Source: Trachythela sp. YZ-2020
Lineage: Eukaryota; Cnidaria; Anthozoa; Malacalcyonacea; Clavulariidae
Assembly: GCA_016169945.1 (NCBI GenBank)
Contig: JADLSH010000388.1
Location: 6,956,501 to 7,020,500 of the forward strand
DNA: 64,000 bases
Reading direction: 5' to 3'
A program made the translations under genes and the position numbers. The number at the start of each line of letters is the position of its first letter. The stretch's first letter is position 1. The notes beneath the pieces are model-generated. The model was not told the origin of the DNA, ran no database searches, and worked only from the letters and a program-made list of their open reading frames with translations. Of this stretch, positions 23,573-36,400 are shown one piece after another.

Positions 23573-24795
23573 TTATCCAAGGCCTTGCCCTTTAATTACG
23601 CCTGGAAGCAGTTTATGAGAAAGATATCTAGCTCGTCTCTTGGAAATAGATCTATTTACAACCATGTTTGAAAGGATTGCTTGTTTCCGTTCTCCAGCTC
23701 TTTCCTTCCGTTGACGTTTCTTCTCTTGAAGGTTCTTTAAAGCTTCCCTCTTAAACCTGTCCCTTTTTCTCCGCTTCTTGTACTTCTGTCGGTTCATTTT
23801 TCTGCGACGTATTTTCAAAAGGCTTCCCATCCAATGGATGTTGTTTCTTTCTTCAATGTCTAGTGTTTCCTCTTGTAAATAATCAATTCTGAGGTTTTTG
23901 TCAAAATGTGTTGATGGTAGTGTCTTGTTGTTCATAGTAAAGTTATTAAGGAAAGGGAGAGAGATATCCAATCCAGAGGAGACATTTGAATGTTTGGGAA
24001 ATTTTATTTCTTGTAGGTGTTTATTGTATAGCAAAGGATTAGACAGGAATGGAAATATAAAAGTTGGTTTGTTGATGGAAGTTAGTGTTGAATTTCCTAT
24101 AAATAAAAAGAAAGATATAATTTAAACTATTGATAAGACTGGTTTTCCTAATTAGCCGTTTTTACACTAGAGATACATTATTAGTCTGGACGAACCACCA
24201 TCAGTTACACCTTGCTCAAGATGAACTTACAAATGGGTCATTCCAGAAAAGATCCAGATTCCCACTACAGAGGAAATTCCTGCCGTCCGGAGGGGGAAAC
24301 TCACTTCTGATCATAGTAAAATGTACTAGGACATCCAAAGGGGGGAGGGGGGTTAACTTGCAATTTCCTCCATGGGGAGGTGTGGATGTTTTCTGGAATG
24401 ACCCAATATAGTTTTGCTAGACTCAATGCATCTTGTACCCAACTTTATACTAAAGATGCAGAACCAGTTTGCCCATGTTCGTCCAGATGGATATTGCGTC
24501 TGTAGTATAAAAAGGGCCATCAAATCAAACTCCACAGGGGGGAAGGCAAATGTACTATACAATAAACCACATAAAATGTACTTATAAACCAGTGCCAGGG
24601 TGGATACAGGATAGTTCGGAGGAAAAGTGTAGAAAAATACCATACATATAAATTTATAGAATATAGATCAAGACAGGTCTTACCAAGCTACTTACCTCGT
24701 GCCAAATTCTGCAGAATATTTTTCTTTGAGGCAATATCAATGGACAAACGTGCCTTACATAAGCCTTCCAGTAGGCTAAAACAACACCTAAACAT
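23573..24795 (-). CDS. AURKAIP1: Mitochondrial small ribosomal subunit protein mS38 (AURKAIP1)
   Basis: Two exons on the minus strand, 24795-24696 and 24096-23573, join in phase to 207 aa (human AURKAIP1 is 199 aa). The C-terminal 90 residues hold the family signature: LKIRRRKMNRQKYKKRRKRD followed by a long K/R-rich helix. In mitoribosome structures this helix is buried in 12S rRNA near the mRNA channel. The N-terminal half is poorly conserved, as usual, and is expected to contain a mitochondrial targeting signal; MFRCCFSLLEGLCKARLS is basic and amphipathic. The start is the first ATG of exon 1. The gene converges on the AGTRAP-like gene with 488 bp between stop codons. Confidence 0.85.
24155..24517. 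mobile_element. MITE in the mS38 intron
   Basis: The left end GCCGTTTTTACACTAGAGAT...CTGGACGAAC pairs with the complement of the right end GTTCGTCCAGATG...AGTATAAAAAGGGC over about 40 bp. Non-coding. It fills most of the single mS38 intron. Confidence 0.75.
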
Positions 24796-27462
24796 AGCTT
24801 AATTTCTGCAGATATACTTGATCTTTACTGAACATAAATGAAAACAACAACGTCTGAATTTCATGTATAATTTCTAAAAAAATTAAAGTTTTCATAAAAA
24901 AATAAACAAAATGGCTACCTTTTGGGGGATATCCGCTGATAACTTTCTTAAAGCCTGCTGGCGCACATTGATTTCATGTCCTGTGATTGGTTACTTGATC
25001 AAGCCTTGTGATTGGTTGAAACCAAACTTGAAGCAAAAGGCGGGAAAATTTTACTTTCAAAACACGGTGAGCGGGAAATTCAGTCAAAGGTTTGTTTTGC
25101 GCGAAAATGGGCAAGATAAATCAATGTTTTCATCTGAACATTTAAATTTAGACAACTTCAACTTGGTACTCTGGATAGTTCACGCTGTTTTACATTTTCT
25201 TTGTATCAGTCATCTTAAACATGCGGAATAAATAAATTAATGCATTTCCCAAGTAGCGCTGCCTTCTAATTAACTGATCATTATTAACTAATGAAGACAA
25301 CACAAACGAAATTGTGACTGTGAAGAACCTTGTATATCTGATACAAAATCCTACTGATTTATATAAACCTTAAGTTCATTTTCCTCACCAAATCAGTATC
25401 ATTCATGTCTTTTAGGCCTGATTCAAACGTTGCGCTACTGCCGTGCCGAAAGCATTACAAACAATAGATAATGAGGCATTTCAGCTGATTATGTATTGTT
25501 TTCAATGTGTTCGGCACATGAGAAGCGCGACGTTTGGAACAGGCCTAAGAATCCGAATGTTTTCATCAAGACAAATCCCAAGCTATATATTCCGGCTCAT
25601 ATATTTCTTTATATACCAACATGCACGACTACCCGTGCTGTCACGATGTATATATTAGTTATTGTCATTTATGATTAAACATATGTATTTAGAAACCGCG
25701 GATGTCGTTGGCCCGAAAAAGACTTAAAAAAACTGTTAAACGTGACTTCCGTCTACATGTTTGGCATGACATATTTATGAGTTTGAAAGATCCTTTTTTA
25801 GCTCATATTTAAGTCACCGAGTACGTGTGTTTAATAGCGCCAAATTCTTCATAAATTGTAATCTGTATGGGTGGACACGGTCTCACAATTATGAATGAAA
25901 ACAACAGCAGTCTTTCATAAATACTCAGAGAATTATAGGTGGTGTGAAACCATTCTAAAGGGATTTAAAGACCAAAGACATTTTCACCGTGTTGCATGAA
26001 ATTTGAATTGCAAAGAAGAAAAATCATTTTTCAAGTTCATTCAAGATGGCGACGATCACGTAACGCGAAAACACTTATATCCACCAATTAAAATTTTTGA
26101 AGTTACTATATGCGCTAGCACTGTAGCACACGTTGTCAATCAGTGTTTCTTCATAAAAGCTAGTCAATCACATTTGAAGTCTCCTCTATTCTAATTTATA
26201 CTTCAACTATATAGTTCTAACGGTGTCCAGTGATTATATAACTTATTTTCGTCTCTGTACGTGTCGACATTGTTCTGAGCGCCGGTTAATTACATGAAAA
26301 CGGTCAACCTCTTTCCACCTACACTTCATTATTAATCTCTTGTGTACTTTGGACGCATTTAACTCCCACGGAATTTTAAAACCTATTGTCTTAGCCAGTC
26401 TTGTGTGGGTAAAAAACCTTACTAAATACACAAAAAATATAATTAACTGCATAATTAATTATCGTGCCTCTCTGTCAGTTTTTCTTGACATACTTTGGTT
26501 ACTACGCATAACTCTGGGACAAAATGTTGACTTATTCTGGTTATATTCAATTGGTTTTCACGAAGAGCCTTTTTCATCAGTTCAAATATATATAGTTTCA
26601 GGTAAATATACATACGCAAAGCTATCAGACGTTTGTTGGTTTTAAGCACTGGTTTAACTGCAAGCACGTTAGTTTCTTTTTCATTCTCTGAACAAAGTAA
26701 AACTTGCGTGCTATAGGGTTCAAATTGTTCATTATTCACATGTCGTTTAACAAATATGCATTATGACATTGTCCACTCACATGGTACAAACGTCTTCCCA
26801 TATTAATTGTACACTTATAATGAAAATGTATGTATAGTTTTATAAACAGGACAATCAGCTGATGAAGTAATTGTAGGATAAGCTTTAAAACAGACTAACA
26901 GAGAGACTTATTGTCAAGGAAACCTAATCAAATTGTTAATAAAACCATGTCGGCCATGTCAGGACAGTGTATCACCAGTCAAACTTATCAAAGAAAGACC
27001 TGTCAAACGGAAGTTTTCTAAGTACTTTGATTGTTTAGCTCACATAATGTCGTGTAGAGCATGAGAGAAATATTTAAGGTATACTAGGACGTTTTGTCAA
27101 GTAATAAACATTCAGTTGGCATACACATGGGTTGTAAATACACATGTATATAAGCGAGTTTCGCTAAGCACTATATCGTACAGGAAATGGTGGTGAACCG
27201 GCAGTTATCAAAGTGAGAGAATAATGTTAATTCTGTCTATTATATGTAGTAGTCTTATATTTTATGGCAAATAAATAAAAGGGAAATTATGGCGTCATCT
27301 GCTGCCCAGTAACGCGCTTACTAAAACTCACCAATGTACTTCGTTGAGACACTTGGCGTCAGCCAGGTTCAATCAGCTTGCATCTAATTTTGTGTTGTAC
27401 TGATTTTAGATCTGTGAAGACTGTGATGGTATTCTACAGTGTACTAGGAAAAGCGGCGCAAA
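24796..27462. other. Intergenic region upstream of mS38 and of the PDZ gene
   Basis: This divergent interval should contain the promoters of both genes. I see no supported exon and no clear transposon. Open frames at 24911-25231 and 26340-26645 lack splice or family support. The last 300 bp (about 27130-27420) share sequence with 59600-59900 upstream of the Ly6-like gene. Confidence 0.6.
27130..27420 (+). repeat. Upstream block shared with 59600-59900
   Basis: Both blocks contain, in order, CTAAGCAC, GCAGTTATCA, TTAATTCT, TAGTCTTRTATTT, GGCAAATAAATAAAA, CATCTGCT and ACTTACTAAA-like segments with small indels. They are diverged copies in the same orientation, and each lies just upstream of a candidate first exon. 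A mobile-element relic and a duplicated promoter are both possible. Confidence 0.6.
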
Positions 27463-30400
27463 ATGTTTGGAAATAGTGGCAAAGATGACAAGGTTCTAAA
27501 TGAAAACTACGATGAGATTATCGAGTTTCTTGATGAGTATTACGGAAAACCACACTCTACTCCAAAGCCAATTTCCCGTGTTAAAGTAAGTCGGATAAAT
27601 TTACTAAATAGCGTCATAGATGTGGGGTCACGGTCAGGTCTAATAGACTATACTCAAAATATCCAACTGCACCTAGCCTGCGAATACTGATTGTACTACA
27701 GTAGGAGACAAACATCGCATCATTACTTTGCAAATATATAATCAACTATATTGCGGCTTAGCCTGACTGGCTCAGCCCGCATGTCTCAATAGACACAGGG
27801 GGAGTTACATTTCAAAACGACTCACCTGCAAACCCTTTAAAATTTTGTCGCCAAATCTCAATCTTCGAATCTACCATGTTTACCACGACAGAGGAATCTT
27901 CCGTTTCAAAAAGCCTTACGCGCTAAGAGTAAGAATATCGGTTTCAACTTTCAAAGTTGTACAAAATATCCCCCCCAACCGTACACATATTCGTCCAGTT
28001 TGATTTGTTCACATGTTCGTACGGTCAGTGCTCTACTCACGGGCGTCGTGGGTCCCATGTTTTAGGGGGGGCCAAGGGCAGCATTTTCCCGACAAACACA
28101 ATTTTTTCCGACATAAATAATATATGAAGTCATACGAAAATGTTCATAAGTTTGATTCTTGGGGGGTGGGGTTAGCCGTAAGGCGCAAAGCCCGGCAATC
28201 CATGCCAATGCTATATGTGTGGAGTCGTATAAAGCATATAACTCTTAAATATTGACTATTCTATAAACTTATATTGGGAAAACGTAAACTGAGTCCGATT
28301 TCCGATATTTCATCTGTATAATTTTTTATTCAAACATGTTTCGCATTGTCAAACAACGAAGAGAAGTAAAATTCCTGCTCGTATATGCAGGTATGCTTGA
28401 CCACGAAGATTCCGACAACATAACAAATTTCCAATTTTCCGACGGGTCTCAACGATAGGGGGGGGGGGGCACGGCCAGTTTTCATGCGCCGTCCTGTCAC
28501 TCCTGTGTGAATTCGCAAGTCGAAATCGTACAAAATTAGGTACGGTTTCGAAATCGATTCGGTCGCCTCAATTAGCATTTAGACTCATAGCTCATTGCTC
28601 TATACGAGAGTGCTATACCATATTAAAATCACAGTCCTATCTACTAAATGATCTTGTTACTAACAGAAATATCTCGAGCACAAGTTTTAAGTAAATTGAA
28701 ACATAACACCAAGTGTGAGCTTCAATCGGTTTAAAATTTGCATTTAACACAAAGAGATGCAGTGAAGCCTAACCACTGAAGCACATTTAAGACAACGTTG
28801 CTTAATGTTGCATGAACGAATGTTTGGTAGCAGTACAGCGATGAAATACGTCTACCATGGTGCCTATATCATGGTATTAGGCCTCATCAACGTGATATAA
28901 CGTTAGTGTTTATGGTATCAATGTGTTGGGAAGCGAATTAAGCAAGAAAATCGACTATTAAATGATCTAGTTGTGTTAAAAAGACTACTCCCTGTCAATA
29001 AGGAATGTCGGTAGGTTGTATCGACCATGTATACTTTATACCCTAACTCCATCTGATAACCATATTACTAAGTATACAGGTACATATTCAATGTGTGAGT
29101 GTAACATTTACCAAATCAGGGTAATGCTTTTCTATGGTGTTGCGATGTATCAATTTGGTTGATATATTTATGCAAATTCATCATAAATATTTTAACTCAC
29201 TTGTAACTTCTCCTCCGTAAATATTCGCATTTTTACTATAGCAGATTGGCAGCGGAATTAGGTGGTTGATAAATGTGGCAGTGTCGTTACTTATAACGTT
29301 AAGTCAAGTACTTCACGATTTGCTACAGAAATGTAGATTATAACCAAATTCATGCGATTGACAATCTAAAGTAATTTGAACCGCAAAGGCCAAGTATGAA
29401 GATAGGTATATATGTACAAGCAATTATTAAATATGTTTGATTTCAGATCTAAAGTTATGTTATTCAATATAACCAAATCTGAATCAACATTATGAGCCGT
29501 ACATTCACTTTAACTTTGTTACATAACATTAAGCTAATAAGCTAGACCTCTTTGCCCCGCGCGTACGGTATCCTTACTTTAACTAGGGAAACTAACAGTT
29601 ATATGTTAGTGGGACAGGGAAGACTTGTCGGATGGCAATAGTTCTAAGTACAGCTTGATGTAGGGATGTTGATGTTTTATAACTTCTAGTCTGTTCCGAT
29701 GTGTAAAGGAATTTGGCTAAAACCTTTGTAGTTGTTATGCTAATTTGGTCAATTTTGTCAGGAATTTCGCTAATTTTTGCAGTTAAAACTAGTATTTCAG
29801 ACTGTGGAATGTATAATTCTAAGTTCCGTAGTTTGAGAATAAGATTTGGTGAAGAAATTAACTTTTCGTGGCAATTTGTTTGAAAGTATTTGTAAATAAG
29901 ATCTTGTGGAATTCTTCAGTGTTCACGAAGCGTGACTCTACACTTCAAATGTTACGCCCTGTGATAAGTTACTTGTCATTCCTCGAATTGTACTACACTA
30001 TCAATAGTATAACAGTTTAGACCCAAACCAATTTGGTGCTATTTTGGTATTATTGAAATAATGATGGAATGTAGTATCATACATGATTTTAAGATTTGTG
30101 GTCATCAAGGGATACAATAGAATTGGTGGTTATTTCATTGGCGCAAGTTTGTCATGTGACGCATCTAATGATTGTGATTGGCTGACCAATGTTATGTCAC
30201 GTCACAGAATAAACCAGAAGTCTCACTCTCCTCATGCATAAAAGCTGATTACACTTGTTTAGGAATCTGGAAACGAGTTCCCATAGCAATTTGTTACTGG
30301 CCGCGCATTTCCAGATCGCTAAACAAGTGTTATTGGGAGAGTGAGACTTCTGGTTTATTCTGTGGTCACGTCCTCGTCTCTATACTGTGGTCACGTCCCT

Positions 30401-33400
30401 TTCGACAGAGTGGGCAGAAACTCCCCCACCAAATAGATGGCGAGATAAACATTCAGGCAAAAAATTTCAGGCATGCTCGTCCGAATGATTCTTCATAAAA
30501 TTTGGGGTTTTCTATATAGTCCTGTTATTGTACAGTCAGTGCGTTATAGATGGCATAAGTTACTGTTGATCAAAGCAGCTTTTGTATTACCTATTGGTTC
30601 TTTCTGAAATGTGAATATCCTTGATTCTAATTGGTATAAAATAGAGTTGAAACACATTTTACTTGAGAGTTTTCTAAATAATTAGTTTTGGTCGCACTAC
30701 CTGGCTGAGATAAAGAAAACTTCAAAAAACGTTGGATATCGTAGACTTTAATTCTTATATACTTTCCTCTATATCCCCTCTTCCCTTCCCTTGTACGACA
30801 TTTATAGCGCTTTGGTGAGTGTAACGCCTGTGCGCAGGCCTTCGACCCTATAATCGGGCCGAAGCCTGCACGCAGGCTATATCTTTACATATTAATTCTA
30901 TTTTGTTATGATTGTTATGACTACTTTATTTTCATTGGTTAATATTTTGTTCACGTGACAGCTTTTATAGCGTTGCTATAAAAGCTGATGTAATGTGTTT
31001 ATCTGTCTACTAATTTCTCCTGACGAAGGGCTTTAGCTCGAAACGTCGAGATTTTGTTTATATCTCTTAGGCACACGCGAAGCAACCCTCAATTTGTTCA
31101 AAAAACGTTGTTGTTTGTATATGCAAATTCTCAGTTTCTATAAGTAGCTTACGTTCAAATTAACTACCTGCTTAACTACCTAAATTAGTCTTAACAAAGC
31201 GATTGCAGTGTAGTCAATGATACGATTCCGAATTTGGATAAATTTTTCTCTGTATTTGTTTAGTATATTCGCCTTTGTTAATCGGTTTCGAGCTATTTAG
31301 TATAGACAGTTCTAGAATAGCGAACTCAAAATACGTAAGATACAATTAAAAGTAATTGAAAGTAATTCATGAAAGATAAAAAATAATTTGATTGTTTTAC
31401 ATCACATTCAGTTCATAACCGAGCAACATTAAAAAAGCTCGTTTTATATATTTCAACAGGTTCTTTATGTTCCTAATTGTATAGCTTTGAATACATGACG
31501 ATAAAGTTTTAATTAGAAATCGAGGTTTGAATAACGTTTTGGAAGTAATTGATTAAGAGTTCGGTGGAGTGTGTAAAACATGCATACCTTCTTTAGAAAT
31601 ATCAAGGTTTTATCTTAAAGGGGTTTGTAATATTAGCCATTAGTCAGTTTTAATAGGATCTTGTGACTTTACGACCTCGAGCCTGCAGTCCTGCGAAATC
31701 AGCGGAATGCCATAGGAGCTTGTGGGATTTGTGGGATATAGATTAATGTCTGGCAGTTTATGCATTAGGGTCAGCGGTTAGGGCAAATTATAGAGACGAC
31801 CAGTAGGGCCACTCATTTGAAATTTTGTGTGGCAGCTCATTACGCATTGGCAGCCAGTCAATTGCTTTTTCTGGCCAATAAGCAAGCTGGATTAACTTTC
31901 CTTGCCAGTAAACTGCATATTTTTGCATAAAAAGCCGGCTACATGTTGCATCGCCGAGTGGCCCTACTGGTCGTCTCTATACTGTGGTTAGGGTATGGTA
32001 AGGATTAGGGTTAGCAATCAATAAACAGCTTGAGGCTTGCCTGTAAGGAGCACATTCTGCAGTACAACAGTAAATTTGCTCGTGTAAGTCATGTTAAGTG
32101 TAATATAATTAGAGCGAGTATAATGATGGCGACATGGAGTCACCCTAAAGCTCTTTTCCACTCATCGCAAAACCAACACGCAAACTAGCTAGTTACCAGG
32201 GACATTTTATGCGCTATGGCGTAGGCGAGGCAAAATTATGATGAACTTAACCACTGAACTAAAAGTCCCTCGAACGCTAGCAACTAAATTTCCACCCCTA
32301 TTCCAATCCACGACTAAAGTTAAAAACACTCGACAAATGCTCGTGTTTCTCAGATTGCTATTGCGACTTTTAAGCATCTGTAATCAGATTATACGGTAAA
32401 CGCAAAATTAATTTGTATAGTTCTATTTTAGTGTATAAAAACCTAATTCCAAATCTCACAGTTATTCGCTTTTGCTTCAAGTGAATCATGAAAAAGAATA
32501 ACTGAATTGTATTCATTCATATTACTAAACCAAATATGCACATTTTAAATCACTATTGTACAATATTTTGATCATGTTGTCAATAATACAGCAAAACTCC
32601 ACATTAGTTTTTTAATTAAACTTGCAGACGACATTATCTGTATGTTAATTTCACAATAATGGCTCATAATTTTACCAGCAGTTATTCAATAAACTGTCTA
32701 GAATAAATTACATCCCGCTGTCCTTTTTGAAAAGCATTTAGTTTTTCAATCATCATTATATGCAAAATATTTCCCTAAATTGTGGGAACTCTACTGTTAT
32801 ACTTCCCTAAAGTCTGCCTGGATTTAAGAATGGAGCCTTCAGTTATATAAATACAACTCACCAAATGATGGGATATATATTTGACTTGGAGTTTTGTGGC
32901 TTATATTATATACGATGAAGTGACGCTGTACGTGAGGTTAATGATTATAGTGTTTTGTATTTGAGTTGACGAAGCGTGCATGTGAATCGTGAATAGTTCA
33001 AAAACAAAACTCAACTTATGAGACGGACAAGTGGCAGGGATGATTCTGCAGGGATTGATCATTTGCTAAGTCTTTATACTCAAATTCAGGTTAGAAATAT
33101 ATATATTTTACCTTGGAATCTGGTTCTTTGAGATACACTATACTATAACAAACTTTATTTACTTTTGTGTAATGATGCACGACTAATAATTATTGAATGC
33201 TTGGGAACATAGGTAAAGAATATGTTCTGAACAACGAAATATATTTATTGTCAGTGTTTAAGTGTTTTTTAGTGTCATTTATGATTAACTGAATAGATTA
33301 CTGTGGTAAAATTCACCTAATGGTTGTTGGTAAATCATAGTTTATCTTTACATATAACCAATGACACAGATTTTGCTATAACTTATTCTTCTTTTAAGAA

Positions 33401-36400
33401 AATGACACAATGTTTAATATTACTCTTAAAGTCTATATATCGTCCTCCTCTAATATTATGGCATAATTACAGTTTACATGATATAAGTCTATTTGTATCA
33501 GTTGATAAAGATACGTTTATCAACACTGCAACTTGTTCAACCGTTTCCAGATCGACGAAATACGTGATACAACGTCATCTGACGACATTGCCAAGTAATA
33601 GTATACGTCAATAACTTTTAGTAAAAGCTAATATTTTAAATCGACTAAAAATTTCCCTGAGGTATTGTGGGGTAAAGTATGATTGATATTATATCACAGT
33701 ATGTATACATGCAGAGTTTATAGGTGAGGTCGTCAGGTGGAACCTATATACAAGACGTTTAGTTCGGTTAAGATAAATCTATTGATTGACCAACATTGAT
33801 GTGCTTATACAAAAATATTTTAGGGACGATTTCATATCTCTGTTTTAAACATTTTGTGTAGTCGTGAATCTTTGAATTTCATTGTCATTTAACTGAACTG
33901 CATGAGCTTCGCTCTTCAGGTGTCCTTTGCAATTAGAGTAGTTTTTGTTCATTTGATATGCATGGGTAGCTTTAATGTTATGAATATACAACATGTTGTA
34001 GAAACAGCTTAGAATTTTTTGTCAGGTATGAAAATCAATTTGTCTGAAGTGCAAATCTTCTCAAACTTGCACTTGTTGTCGTGGATGGCCACCTACGCTT
34101 TCAAGCGCTGGGAGGCCGGGTTCAACTTGTTTTGACTCATTATTCAAATAATTGAGGAGAAAGTGCTACCTTTTACAGCACATTGACACATCAGTAAATG
34201 GTTACTTCTTCTCTTTCTCGATCGATAATCGCGACGTTAAAATCGTAGGTACCTCGGATCCCCTATCAATTGGGCAATAGCCTGTTGGGAAATCCGCTCA
34301 CCAATGAGTGAGAAACTCAATAAACTCAATAACTACGTTCACATGCCCATTATTGATATAGTAGCATCCTATGTTTTTCTGAAGAAGCAAACCTTTTAAA
34401 TTATATTGATTATCATTGACTCATTGTATAGACTGTGTCTTTGTAATGACCAAGAACAAGGTTTAACATTAGGGCCATTTATACGGGAGAAAATAAGTCG
34501 CGACTTACATAAAGGCTCTTTTCCACTCATCGCAAAACCAACTCGCAAACTCGCAGCGAGTTCTTGCATGTAATTAAAATAAACTGTCGAGCATTGTGAT
34601 TGGATTAAAGTGCTCGCAGCGAGCTTGCGAGTTGGTTTTTGCGACGAGTGGAAAAGAGCCTTAAGACGCGAACACACTCGTATAAATGGTCAAATTCTAA
34701 TAAGTCGCGACTTATTGTGGAACAGCCTGAAGCCCTGTTCTTATTTAAGCCGCGACCATTGACCATTGATATGAGTGTGTTCACGTCTTATATAAGACGC
34801 GTTTTATGTAAGTCGCGACTTATTTTCTCCCATATAAATGGCCTTATTTATTCAATGAAAACGACATTTCGGAGTCCATCATCATCTATTATTAAAAATG
34901 AGGCTAAGAAAAAGTTCGGTACTAAATATTTTGAAGATTATCATTATATTATATAATATCTATACAGTGTATGTTTTGTGTATTAACTTTAGGCTGGGGA
35001 ACTGTCGGATGACTCCCAAATCTATGTCAAAGCAAACAAAGCCCAGCCTGTGGGAACTGGGGCTAAAAATCTTGTCGAACTCGTAAAGTCGATACCTGAA
35101 GGTTAGTAAGAGAATATCAAGATTTTTTCTCGGCATCTCGTTCCATAGGACTGATATAGAGAAGGTGTTTGTAGATGGAATATTCGAACGAAAATTTATA
35201 TACATCACAACAAATAGAAAATGGGTTTATTTTGCTAGTTAGTTTAAGTGTGGTTCTAATCAATTTTGTAGCAAATTATGGCTTCAATATCAAGGGCGGA
35301 TTGGATAGACCTGTCATCAGAGAGGATACTGGGATATTTGTCACAAAGATTCGTCCAAAAGGGGTAGCTGCAAAGCATGGCGGACTAGCTCCTGGAGATA
35401 GAATCCTTGAGGTTTGATACTTGTACCAACAAAGTCTTTTTCATAAAACTATAACGGATATAGCATGACAAAATGATTGCTCCTGCATGTCGCATGTGTG
35501 GCCCTGAAAAAATAGTTTTACTCATAGAGTAGCTGATCACATGCTGATCACATGCTCCTCAACTCCATTCCACTACAATTGAAGTGATCATTTTCTCTTC
35601 GTTTTTAATTTACTCCATGCCATTGGCTGGAATTTTGTCAAACAATACGAAAACAACAAAATCTATAAACACGAATAGAATTCCTTTTTTCATTAATTTC
35701 CTCTTATTTAGATCAATGACAGAGATTGTAGATTTGTAAAACGACAGGCAGCCTTTGATTTAATCCAAAACTCAAATGAAAGACTAAAATTACTTGTCGA
35801 GAAAAATGCGATCCAGGTTTGTTAAAATTTTTGTGTCCTTCATAATTTTTTTCTGTGTATTAGAGATGCCAAATGGCTGAATGATCACATACATACAATT
35901 TATCTTCTACAGATTCGTATGAGACCAAAGGATTTGAGTGATAACATCATTGAAGTCACGTTGTCCAAAAAATCCTCAGGTACAGAACTATAGCTGTTGG
36001 GTTTTTGAATTGCTAGACTGAAATATCAGGGTCGATTAAAGGAAAGCTGAGGAAAAACTAGGAAACATGGTTTGCCGAAACATTTTTCCTAGTTTCCTAG
36101 CCATGTTTCCTAGCCATGTTTCCTAGCCATGTTTCCTAACCATGTTTCCTAACCATGTTTCCTAGCCATGTTTCCTAGCCATGTTTCCTAGCCATGTTTC
36201 ATGAAAGCGGGCAAACCAGGAAACATTGTTTCCTAGCCATGTTTATCAAAGGCGGACAAACCTGAAAACATTGTTTCCTAGCCATGTTTCCCAAAGGTGG
36301 GCAAACCAGGAAACATTGTTCCCTAGCCATGTTTCCCAAAGGTGGGCAAACCAGGAAACATTGTTTCCTAGCCATGTTTCCCAAAGGTGGGCAAATCAGG

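Larger units (their letters stand above)
27586..34992 (+). other. 7.4-kb first intron of the PDZ gene
   Basis: Apart from the candidate exon at 33018-33089 I see no coding signal. It holds foldback and MITE insertions at 30204-30364, 31790-31981 and 34473-34843, a fragment of the AGGCTCTTTTCC MITE near 32147, a GAAACGTCGA motif at about 31020-31065 and a G-run near 28456. The stretch 28600-30000 looks unique and AT-rich. Confidence 0.6.

Noticed and set aside
24911..25231. 106-codon open frame upstream of mS38
   Set aside because: No recognisable domain and no splice context; it lies in the presumed promoter region of mS38.
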